NCBI GenBank assembly: GCA_027922465.2
Contig: BQMF02000016.1
Span: 620,001 to 684,000 of the forward strand
Origin: Turritopsis dohrnii
Taxonomy: Eukaryota; Cnidaria; Hydrozoa; Anthoathecata; Oceaniidae
Direction: 5' to 3'
Length of the DNA: 64,000 nucleotides
This document shows, one piece after another, positions 23,903-34,000 of the stretch. The notes below the pieces were generated by a model, which made no database searches, had not been told where the DNA came from, and saw only the letters and a list, made by a program, of their open reading frames with translations. The number at the start of each line of letters is the position of its first letter. The stretch's first letter is position 1. The position numbers and the translations under genes were made by a program.

Positions 23903-26900
23903 GTGAAATTCTGGCATCAATTCGTCCAACGGTTCCAGAGAAAAATGAGAAAAACGTCAGAAAACAGACCATCCTTGAGATTGACGCTACTCTCTACAAT
24001 CTTCCTCACGCAACTTCTAATCCGTAAGTGTCAGTTTATCACTTCAAATGGTATCGAGTCTCATGAAACCACTTACGGGAGCATCCGAGAAACATTTACC
24101 GTAACTTCATTATGGGCTCAAGGTACGAAACTGCAAACGAGAAAGTTAAACAATAAACACTTACTTCATCTACTCCTCTACCTTTCTACCGATATTGAAA
24201 CAAACCCAGGCCCTTCACCCTGTCAATACTGCTTCAAAACTGTTCGATGCAATCAAAAGAGACTCCGGTGTACTTCCTGCATGAACATCTGTCACGCTTC
24301 ATGTACAACAGTCAACCGCAAACCGCTATCATCCAGAGAGGAAACACCCTGGATCTGTTCAAAATGCACGCATTCAGAACTACCCTTCCAAAACATATCC
24401 ACTGATCAGAATCCACCTGTTGAAGTAGAACCTACTGCAGACTGGAAAGTTTCAAGCGAACACATCAAAGCTCTTCGTGATAATCGAAATCACACATCAA
24501 TAGCGACCATCAACACACAAAGTCTTCTTTCATCTCTCACCGAATTCAAACAAATGATTGAAGACTACAATTTCGATATCGTCTGCGTAACAGAAACATG
24601 GCTCCAGAACAAAACTCATGAAAAATATGTTCAAATCCCAGACTATGTATTCAAAGGTAACCATCGAGGAAGTAAGGGTGGAGGTGTAGGAATATACTTA
24701 AAAGAATCAATAACCTTTAAAGAACGAACTGATATTCCGAAAATTGATCCTTCCATCGAACAATTCTGGGTTGAAGTCAACGGTAAGAACAAAAATTCTC
24801 ACTATCTCGTCGGATGCATATACCAACCAAGCTCCAAAGAAGGCGAGAAAAGAGAATGGTGTGACAAATTCGAACATCTCCTGAGTCAAGTTTACTCTAA
24901 ATGGCACGGTCCAATCGTCATTTGTGGTGACTTTAATATCGACCTTCTCACTAAATCGGTCAGTCAAGAAACATATATGAACATTTTGAATACGTTTGAC
25001 TTATCGCAGCATGTTACAAAGCCAACAAGAAAAGATAAGACCTTAATCGACCATATCTCGACGAACCTACCTGAGAAAATCATCCACCAGAACGTCATCA
25101 AAACCGACGAAATAAGTGATCATGACCTCGGTTACGTCATTATAAACATTCGCAAACAGCGGTTCGAACCAAGATACAAAGTCATTCGCGATGAAAAACG
25201 TTTTTCGCTAAATGACTACATTACTGACTTTTCGCAACTACCGTTTAACATCGTTTACGCAGTAGACGATCCGAACGACAAAGTATCAATGCTAAACCAT
25301 CTGATTACTGAATGTTTATCAAGACACGCTCCATTGAAACGTACCAGATTCACAAGACCTCCTGCTCCCTGGATGCAAGACCCTATAATCAACAACTCCA
25401 AAAATGCTCTCGAAGAGTTACGAAAAACCAAATCTAGAGACAACAGTGAATACGTTAAGCTCCGAAACAACCACAAAAAACTTATCAGAAAAGCCAAGTC
25501 AAAATTCATTCTAAAATCGTTATCATCGAGTAATCCTAAGGAAGTATGGAAAACTATCCACAGGATTCTCAAACCACCAACCGCTAGAATAAAGTTTGAT
25601 CCTGATAAACTGAATGATCACTATACCACACTCGCATCTCGTCTTTGCGAAAAAGAAAACGTTCCCTTGAATCCCAAACAGCTCATATCTGTACTACCAC
25701 TTGATACCGAACAGTTACTACAAATGCACGAAACAACCTATGAAGAGGTAAACAAGATCATTCGAAATCTTCGGAGTGACTGCTCGAGCGGCCATGATAA
25801 CATCCCTGTCAAATTCCTGAAGCCAGTCCATGACTACATCACGTCCCCACTTGTTCACATCATAAACAGTTGCATCACCACAAGGACATTCCCTGATCTA
25901 TGGAAACTGGCACGCGTCTGTCCAATTCCAAAAGTTGCGAATCCAACAGTGGCAAAAGACTTCCGTCCAGTCTCCATCTTACCAATCCTATCAAAAATCT
26001 TCGAGAGAGTAATCTTGAACCAAATACTAACCTTCGTCGAATCCAAAGTATACAACACGACACAATCAGGATTCCGAAAGGGACATTCCACCACCACTCT
26101 TCTCTTGAAACTGCGTGACGATATTGTAAAAGCAATGAACAAAAATGACATAACCATCGCAGTAATGATCGATTATTCCAAAGCGTTCGATACCATCGAC
26201 CATTCAATATTGGTACGCAAACTGAGCCGATTAGGATTTGGACAATCAATTATTTCACTTATCATCAGTTATCTGTCGAACAGAAAACAATATGTACAGG
26301 TCGACGACCGAAAATCCCAAACCAAAAATATTTTCTTCGGAGTGCCGCAAGGAAGTATCCTTGGCCCGATTTTATTCAACATATACGTTGCCGACCTACC
26401 AAATGAAATCCAAACACCCTCCATCCAATATGCCGATGATACGACCCTCTGCAAATCATGTCCCAAACAAAACCTTTTCGAATCCATCAAGGCAATTGAA
26501 CTAGACCTAACATCACTATGCAACTGGTCGAGAGATAATGGTCTGATTTTCAACAGCGACAAATTACAAATGATGGTTATTCGAAAACCCAGATCACTGC
26601 CATCAGATCGATCCTACCTCCTACGTTCAGAAGGCCGATCAGTAAGACAAGAACTGTATGTCAAGATACTCGGTATCCAAATGGACGAAAACCTCTCCTG
26701 GTTACCTCAAGTGAATTATGCAACAAAGTCAGCTTACGCAAATTTACTAACGATAAAAAGGTTCAAGAGATTCACCCCGTATAGAGTTCGGAAAACACTC
26801 GCGGAATCTCTTGTCCTCTCCAAACTGAGTTATTGCAATACCGTGTACGCTCAAATTCCGCAATACTTGAAAAAGCGCATCCAACGTGTACAGTCGTGTG

Positions 26901-27265
26901 CAGCCGGGTACGTTCTCCGTCGCTACTGCACCCTGAAAGATGTGACAAGTTTGGGTTGGCTTCTTGTTGAGCAACGTTGTGAATTGGACCTCTCGATCGC
27001 AGGTTTCAAAGCTTTAAACGATGAAAAGTGGCCGGACTACTTGTCTATGAAAAAGCTCAAGTTCAAAAGGACTCTCCGATCTATTGATAATGGAATAATG
27101 ATTGAACCTGGTGAAAATGGCACTTTCAACAACCAAGTGTCTAAAGTTTTTAATGATTTGCCAAAAAATATACGTAACCTAGATTCAATTTCAACATTTT
27201 ACAGTCAAACGAAAAAATATTTTTTAGATAAATCAATCGCCATTGCCTTAGCAAGGGAAGGCTAG
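23903..27265 (+). CDS. LINE ORF: 2A peptide, PHD finger, endonuclease and reverse transcriptase
   Basis: 1120 residues, uninterrupted. A hydrophobic N-terminal segment (about residues 27-40) precedes a 2A-like motif at 97-104 (DIETNPGP). A PHD-like zinc finger follows at 107-155 (C-x2-C, C-x2-C-x4-H-x2-C, then W-x-C-x2-C). The apurinic-type endonuclease runs from about 190 to 420 with NTQSLL, VTETWL, GDFNID (about 341) and SDHD (about 402). Reverse transcriptase spans roughly 640-900 with RPVSIL, YSKAFDT, VPQGSILGP and YADD at about 842-845. This is the CR1/L2 layout: endonuclease nicking and target-primed reverse transcription. All catalytic motifs look intact, so the copy may be retrotransposition-competent. 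The start codon is the first Met of the open frame. Translation might begin at a later Met. Confidence 0.92.
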   Translation: MKFWHQFVQRFQRKMRKTSENRPSLRLTLLSTIFLTQLLIRKCQFITSNGIESHETTYGSIRETFTVTSLWAQGTKLQTRKLNNKHLLHLLLYLSTDIETNPGPSPCQYCFKTVRCNQKRLRCTSCMNICHASCTTVNRKPLSSREETPWICSKCTHSELPFQNISTDQNPPVEVEPTADWKVSSEHIKALRDNRNHTSIATINTQSLLSSLTEFKQMIEDYNFDIVCVTETWLQNKTHEKYVQIPDYVFKGNHRGSKGGGVGIYLKESITFKERTDIPKIDPSIEQFWVEVNGKNKNSHYLVGCIYQPSSKEGEKREWCDKFEHLLSQVYSKWHGPIVICGDFNIDLLTKSVSQETYMNILNTFDLSQHVTKPTRKDKTLIDHISTNLPEKIIHQNVIKTDEISDHDLGYVIINIRKQRFEPRYKVIRDEKRFSLNDYITDFSQLPFNIVYAVDDPNDKVSMLNHLITECLSRHAPLKRTRFTRPPAPWMQDPIINNSKNALEELRKTKSRDNSEYVKLRNNHKKLIRKAKSKFILKSLSSSNPKEVWKTIHRILKPPTARIKFDPDKLNDHYTTLASRLCEKENVPLNPKQLISVLPLDTEQLLQMHETTYEEVNKIIRNLRSDCSSGHDNIPVKFLKPVHDYITSPLVHIINSCITTRTFPDLWKLARVCPIPKVANPTVAKDFRPVSILPILSKIFERVILNQILTFVESKVYNTTQSGFRKGHSTTTLLLKLRDDIVKAMNKNDITIAVMIDYSKAFDTIDHSILVRKLSRLGFGQSIISLIISYLSNRKQYVQVDDRKSQTKNIFFGVPQGSILGPILFNIYVADLPNEIQTPSIQYADDTTLCKSCPKQNLFESIKAIELDLTSLCNWSRDNGLIFNSDKLQMMVIRKPRSLPSDRSYLLRSEGRSVRQELYVKILGIQMDENLSWLPQVNYATKSAYANLLTIKRFKRFTPYRVRKTLAESLVLSKLSYCNTVYAQIPQYLKKRIQRVQSCAAGYVLRRYCTLKDVTSLGWLLVEQRCELDLSIAGFKALNDEKWPDYLSMKKLKFKRTLRSIDNGIMIEPGENGTFNNQVSKVFNDLPKNIRNLDSISTFYSQTKKYFLDKSIAIALAREG
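24191..24214 (+). other. 2A-like ribosome-skipping motif (LINE ORF)
   Basis: Encodes DIETNPGP directly upstream of the PHD-type finger. 2A-like sequences at the N-terminus of CR1/L2 LINE proteins are known from sea urchin and amphioxus. Skipping would release a 103-residue peptide from the finger-endonuclease-RT protein. Confidence 0.82.
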
Positions 27266-27510
27266 GTTCTCCGATTGTATAAGCATTTCCTTATCAATTT
27301 CTGCAAACCAACTCTATACAGCGCTTTCGTTTATACCGAGTTTACATATTTTTCAACCTTCACCAAGTTACCAAGATTTTCTTATTTCCAAATCTCGTTT
27401 AGACATATCGAACCATACGATAATCTCTGAGCCTCCACAGTGAGCCTTCCTATGCTTGGGTTTTATATTATAGAATTTTTCTTTTATATATATATATATA
27501 GTTATCACAT

Positions 27511-27514
<4 letters not shown>

Positions 27515-27557
<43 letters not shown>
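27515..27557 (+). repeat. A43 homopolymer within the LINE 3' region
   Basis: Pure adenine run preceded by a short (TA)n tract. It may be the tail of the ORF-bearing LINE, with 27558-27918 belonging to a second truncated copy, or an internal A tract. Confidence 0.9.
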
Positions 27558-27560
<3 letters not shown>

Positions 27561-27876
27561 TTATTATGCAATAAGTGCTGGCTGCTACGGTTTCAATGAG
27601 CTGTTTATTTCAACACAGCCAACGTTTTATCTCTAACGATGTCTTTCAGAGTTGAAGGAGACCTTCCGCTGATATACAACTACAGCCTATGCCTTTTCTC
27701 TATTTAATCTATCAACGACCATTTAACAAAACCAAAATCTACAACTCTTATTGAAACCTAGATCTCCATGCTTCTTGTATCATTTTTGTTCTAAACAACT
27801 TTTTATTATTATTGTTGTTATTATTATGTTATTATAGGGATAAGAACCATTTGTATAATGGAACCCGAATAAATGT

Positions 27877-27877
<1 letters not shown>

Positions 27878-27918
<41 letters not shown>
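27878..27918 (+). repeat. A41 homopolymer, LINE 3' tail
   Basis: Follows GAATAAATGTC, which contains AATAAA, and ends at the junction with the NIDO gene's 3' UTR. Confidence 0.9.
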
Positions 27919-27921
<3 letters not shown>

Positions 27922-27936
27922 CACATTGGTTTCTGT

Positions 27937-28082
27937 TTACTTCTTGTCTCGGACTTTTTTCTGGTTTGTTCGTTCCGTCATGTTTTTTCTTTTTATCCCG
28001 AAAACAGCAAAAACCACTATGGAAACCAGTACCGTTAATCTTATCACAACTATTCCTGCAACTACACCAATAAAATGCCAAT
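27937..28082 (-). CDS. NIDO gene terminal exon: membrane segment and cytoplasmic tail
   Basis: Acceptor TTATTGTAG at 28083. The frame (phase 1) gives a hydrophobic stretch FIGVVAGIVVIRLTVLVSIV, then a stop-transfer KRK and a short Lys-rich tail ending at a TAA (27937-27939). A type I membrane topology is inferred. The LINE poly(A) tail ends 18 bp further on, so the native polyadenylation signal has been displaced or replaced. Confidence 0.65.
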
Positions 28083-31000
28083 CTACAATAACAATGCCGT
28101 TGATATTTTTGAGCAATGTTGCGCACCATAATATATTTACAATCTCACTTAAAATCCACATATTTCAGATAGCTTGGCGTAGTAGCGAAGTTGTACAGTA
28201 GTTTATAAAGCACGTGACAAATCTTCTTACTTTTTCTACGCTTACCGTCGAATCGGTTGTTTTTGAAACTTGGCACATCAAAAGAAGTAGAATCCAAGGA
28301 ACAATAACAATTAAATACTTCATTATAAATGCTAATGAAAACCAATCACGTCGCATATCAAGTCTCAAGATTGACGAGTAAGATAATACAGCTTCCAGTT
28401 CCCTTGGTTTTATTTGTTCTCACATTTACAAGAAGGGCATACACAGAGCTCTTACAATCACAAGAAAAGCATACACAGAGTTCTTAAAATCACAAGAGGA
28501 GCATACACAGAGTTCTTAAAATCACAAGAAGAGCATACACAGAGTTCTCACAATCACAAGAAGAGCATACACAGAGTTCTTAAAATCACAAGAAGAGCAT
28601 ACACAGAGTTCTCACAATCACAAGAGGAGCATACACAGAGTTCTTAAAATCACAAGACGAGCATACACAGAGTTCTTAAAATCACAAGAAGAGCATACAC
28701 AGAGTTCTCACAATCACAAGAAGAGCATACACAGAGTTCTTAAAATCACAAGAGGAGCATACACAGAGTTCTCACAATCACAAGAGGAGCATACACAGAG
28801 TTCTTAAAATCACAAGAGGAGCATACACAGAGTTCTTAAAATCACAAGAAGAGCATACACAGAGTTCTTAAAATCACAAGAGGAGCATACACAGAGTTCT
28901 CACAATCACAAGAGGAGCATACACAGAGTTCTCACAATCACAAGAGGAGCATACACAGAGTTCTTAAAATCACAAGAAGAGCATACACAGAGTTCTCACA
29001 ATCACAAGAAGAGCATACACAGAGTTCTTAAAATCACAAGAAGAGCATACACAGAGTTCTCACAATCACAAGAAGAGCATACACAGAGTTCTTAAAATCA
29101 CAAGAGGAGCATACACAGAGTTCTCACAATCACAAGAGGAGCATACACAGAGTTTCTTAAAATCACAAGAGGAGCATACACAGAGTTCTTAAAATCACAA
29201 GAAGAGCATACACAGAGTTCTTAAAATCACAAGAGGAGCATACACAGAGTTCTCACAATCACAAGAGGAGCATACACAGAGTTCTTAAAATCACAAGAGG
29301 AGCATACACAGAGTTCTTAAAATCACAAGAAGAGCATACACAGAGTTCTCAGAATCACAAGAAGAGCATACACAGAGTTCTTAAAATCACAAGAAGAGCA
29401 TACACAGAGTTCTCACAATCACAAGAAGAGCATACACAGGCAAGGAATCATGTAGATATGAAGGCAATTAAATGATTGTGACTATTTCGTTTCCTTCTTA
29501 CAACTTCTGTTATCTTCAGTTTTACACTGGACGTATAAATGACTTTTTGGATTGGTATTGTTGTTAGTTCATAGTTAATCAGATCTTAGAAATCAATAAT
29601 GGCCTCACAATTCTCAAAGAAAGATTATTGGGTCCTTCGGTGGCAGCCAATCCATGTAGCTCAATTATAGACGAACGTAATGTAATAATTTCACTTATTA
29701 CGAAATAGCCATAAGAATGCTGACTTGCCATATGTTGTAAGCCACTCCAGTGAATGTTTATTTTCTAGAAACACGCTTGTTATAATGCAAAATTCCACTC
29801 TCATTCCATCATGTGATATTTTTTTGAAATCTACTTCATAGAAAAATCTTTTAGGCTTTCAAGGAAGAGAGATGAAAATGAAAAACTCACCCGATAGATT
29901 AGTGATTGAGATATTCTTCTTCGTTGTTGTAGAGGGAGGAGTAGTTATTTTATATTGACCGTCTTCATCTAAATTTGTCATGATAAGGTGTTGAAAATAA
30001 ATATAAAGTTTAAACGACGGATAATGAGCATCGTATATATAAAAGATACATAACAAGGAAAGTTTTAGTAGAGTGTACATTCAATGAAATTAAGGAAATG
30101 AAATTAATTCCATGACTCCCTTTTGTTTTCCTTCGTGAAGATTTGATGCGCTGGTTACGGGTGGAAGAGAATCAGTGAAACCAAACCTGATAATAGGACC
30201 GAACAGCTCTTCAATAATTTATCCTCTTGCGCTCAGATTAGTTTGAAGGAAGAAATTTTGACAATTCCAGTTGACGTCTGATTTGTAATGAAATTAACAT
30301 AAGATACAGAGAGCCAACCAATGCCACAAAAAATTGATGTATACCTAACAATTCGTTAGGTGAGAATTATTTTGTTCTATCTCCATTTGTGGAAAAAATG
30401 AGCCCCGATTGTTTTCAATCTTTTCAGGATTATTTCGTTCTCTCTGCACGAGCTTTCCAAAAACAAACGCAAAATCTTCTTCCAACGGCAGTCTCATCTT
30501 GTTGGTTTCTTAAAGATTCATTGCGGTTATGAAATTTAAAACTTAATTTTCTCATTTAAAAAAAATGGAGATAGAACAAAATATATTTCTCCTAACGAAT
30601 TGCTTGACAGTAATATGAAAAGAAAATCGATCAATTGTAAGTACAAATGCACATGTAGAAAAACCGTCACGTCACTTATTTAATATTCAAGGATTCATTA
30701 AGATATAAGCTATCTATATCGTGCATGACATGAAACACATAACACTCAACAAAACACGTCAATGTCAGCACTGTATCCCGGAAAAGCGCCATCGTGACTC
30801 GGAATATTTTCGCAATTTCTTGACACAGAACATCTGTTAACACTACCCTTACTTCTTCTGTGTGTGAATAAACCAGCAAAACTGCCAATAAAAAAAAGAG
30901 AAACAAAACAAAAAACGACAAGTTTCATCGACACATCCAAGTTTATTACGACGTTTCGAGAGTTCAACGCCCATTAGTTAAGGACGTTAAGGAATTTCTC

Positions 31001-34000
31001 AAGTCTCTTAAAAGTAGAGGTTGTTTGTCTACTAAAATGTATAACGATTTAAGCCCTGTAGGATCCAAGCCAGGTGTTTTATATGGTTTGTGTAAAGTTC
31101 ATTAAAAAATTGATTGGTGGATGTCCACCTTTTCGACCGATTTTATCAGCCATTGGCACTCCCACTTACAAATTAGCCAAATTTTTAGTACCTTTGTTGT
31201 CTGGTATAACTACCAACGTATACACAGTTAAGGACTCTTTTTCGTTTGCTTCAGAAATTACAGGACTCCAACCTTTTTATGGGCAGTTAAGATGTTGATT
31301 CTTTATTTACTAATGTACCTCTAGAAGAAACTATTAATATTTGTACTGACAAGCTTTTTGAAAATATTGAGAACATTAACGGTTTATCTAAGAGTGATTT
31401 TAAATCTTTATTATCATTAGCTACTAAAGAATCTCATTTTATGTTTGATAATGAGTTTTACCAACAGATTGATGGAGTGGCAATGGGTTCTTCCCTAGGT
31501 CCCACCCTTGCTAATGCTTTTTTGGCACACCGTGAGCAGATATGGTTGGAAAACTTTCCTTTTGAATTCAAACCTGTTTTTTATCGGCGTTATGTTGGCG
31601 ATATATTTGTTTTATTTACGTCAGCCGATCATTTGTCCCTTTAAAAAAATTATTTGAACACTTTTCATGCTAGTATTTCTTTTACTTCTGAGTCTGAAGC
31701 TAATAATAGGATGAGTTTTTTAGATGTTGAAATTTTTCGAGATAACAAATTTTTTTCCCGATCTGTTTATAGAAAGCCCACTTTCGATTATGCTCTAGTT
31801 ACAGTAATTTTCACTTAGAAATTGGAAAAGGGTCTATTACAAAAATACTTGTTTTATGTCGGACGGACAAATCGATACTTAGGGTTACATAAAAAACAGC
31901 ACAGATGCATAAAAAATTTATCTTGTTGTAAAGTTAAACAAGAGCCAGATGCGCAAAACGGTAGCAGCAAGCAGCATTCTTTCGAAAGCACGACCAAAAA
32001 TTGCCATAAAAAAGTAGTTAGTGTAAAGGGGTCTTATCGAATGTAAATGGGGTCTTATTAAGAAACGCCACCAGCAAATAATTTTCAAAACAAAGAAATG
32101 TACATACATGAGTTGAATTTTTTTAAGAAAAAAAAATTATAAGAGCTTACGTGTAAAAAAAAAATTGCGTCTACTTCGACAAATATTAAAAACAATAACA
32201 AAGATTCCATGGACTCAAGAAACCTTCCCAAAAAACTGCGATCTTTGAAATCTTTGATGCAAAATGACAGTTTAGATAGCTAACAAACTTTAGATGTAAT
32301 TAAAAAGTTCGTTAAGATTGAACTACCGACGATAAAAAATCCAAATGTTAAGCATTTTTAGTAAAAGTTACTACTTACTACATTTAACTTAAAGCCTTAC
32401 CACCTAACATAAGCAATATGAAAAATATCCCTTTCTTCATGTATTATTAAGCGATAAAATATTAGAAAAATTTATTTGGTATGAAAAATTTATTTTAGAA
32501 TGTTTGCTTGATAAAACCTTCCAATATTTTTAGACTGTGTTCCTTTGTGAGAATTCATATAATACTCTGAACGAAGTCACATTGACTCTTAAGCGTAGGC
32601 TAAAAACTGCCGTTTCGGCCGGAGTAGTAGTAGTAGGAGTAGTAGTAGGAGTCCAAGGGTGTTTTAATACGGTATTCGCTTACGCTGCTACCGTAATTAG
32701 TCTTTAAAGCCTCGCGCAGACTGTCTAATTTTTTCCATTTTAAAGATCGTCCATGCAAAGATCTCATTTCTGGCATTGTTTACAAGTTTTCATGTGGTCG
32801 CTGCAATGCTTCCTATATTGGCCAAACTAAGTGCCATTTTAAAGTCAGAATGAGTGAACACATGGGCGTTTCTGCACTTACTGGCAAAGCTACTTTTAGT
32901 GGAATTCTCACAGTTATCCGCCAACATGTGTCTACTTCTGGACACTTGGGTGGTTGTGATGAATTTAGCATTCTTGCTCACGCCAACAGTTCGTACTTAT
33001 TAGAACTTAAGGATAGTCTCTAACCTATTTGCTCAAAAATTAGCAAAAAAATGTTTTTGGCGTTTCCTATGTAATTCTTATCATAGATTAAGTTTCTGAA
33101 GTCAAAAATTTAAATTTAGAAGCACTTTTTCCAAAAAGCGCGTTTTTATGATCTACTCAACATTTAAAAAAAAATACGGATGAGGCTGAGGGGACTTGGA
33201 GCTCGAATAGCGCGGGAAAAGTCAAATTCGTTCAATAATTTTTTTCTTTTTTGGAGTTTATTTTTTATTAAAATTAATGTGATAGATCGATAGAGAGTTT
33301 ATTTAGCTTTCAGAAAATGTATACTCTTATAGGGGAAAAATGAAAGTATCTGAGATATTTCATAAAAACTGAACATGTGTTTAGAGGTTAGAGACTATCC
33401 TTAAAGAGTCTCTTTTTATTTTATGTGAAAATCCGGTTTTAAATCGGACTATACGTTCTGCTCCACTGTATCTTTATAATTAGCTTCTTTTTTCTTTTTT
33501 CTTTTTATTACCTTCTTTTTTTCTTTTTTCCATCACGTTTGTAATTTAATTATACCCCTTTGAGATTATTTTGTATGTATTAGTTCCTTTTATGGAAAAG
33601 ATTTATCACTTCACGACACTTATGTTTTTGTATAAAAGAGCTATACCTTGTAAAAATCTTTACTTGATAATAGGCGTTGAACGCTCGAAACGTCGTAATA
33701 AACTTGCATGTGTCGATGAAATTTGTCGTTTTTTGTTTTGCTTCTCCTTTCTTTTTTACAACTTATTCTTGTTGGTTCTCACTGTTGTAAAACTGCCAAT
33801 ATGCTACTTAAAAATGATTTTATTAGAATTGAATAAGTTCAACATAGCGTTTTCTTTGACTTCTCTATCATCAAATGATCCCAAACAAAAGAATTGTTCA
33901 AAAACATGATGGGGCAGTAGTCTGTACAATCGATAATTCTATTATTGTGTATATATTTTATTTTTATAAAAAAATTTAATAGCATGTCTTTTCTTCAAAT

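Larger units (their letters stand above)
23640..27918 (+). mobile_element. CR1/L2-type LINE, nearly complete, with poly(A) tail
   Basis: A single long ORF (23903-27265) carries 2A, PHD-type finger, apurinic endonuclease and reverse transcriptase. The 3' part has an A43 tract (27515-27557), about 320 bp of further 3' sequence, then GGAACCCGAATAAATGTC and an A41 tract (27878-27918). The 5' limit is uncertain. The element inserted 18 bp beyond the stop codon of the NIDO gene, in that gene's 3' UTR on the opposite strand. The uninterrupted ORF and long pure A tracts suggest a recent insertion. Confidence 0.85.
30904..33741 (+). mobile_element. Penelope-like retroelement, decayed, with inverted terminal segments
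   Basis: Encodes a Penelope-type reverse transcriptase followed by a GIY-YIG endonuclease. A segment of about 65 bp at 30904-30971 reappears as its reverse complement at 33675-33741, which corresponds to the terminal pLTR-type repeats of these elements (here inverted). The element is interrupted by an insertion roughly between 31850 and 32600 and by a TTAA-flanked MITE at 33011-33400. It lies in a NIDO-gene intron in the opposite orientation. Confidence 0.85.

Noticed and set aside
24707..26974. Several ORFs antisense or out of frame to the LINE ORF
   Set aside because: They are shadows of the intact 1120-residue frame and show no motifs.
27812..28201. ORFs with poly-Lys or poly-Phe across the A41 tract
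   Set aside because: They read through the LINE tail into the host 3' UTR and last exon on the wrong strand or frame.
28414..28647. ORF through the minisatellite
   Set aside because: The 32-bp period is not a multiple of three, so the peptide changes frame at each unit and ends by chance.
28417..29440. Regularly spaced 32-bp repeats, superficially CRISPR-like
   Set aside because: Units are contiguous with no unique spacers, variants are scattered, and the context is an intron of a eukaryotic gene. It is a minisatellite.
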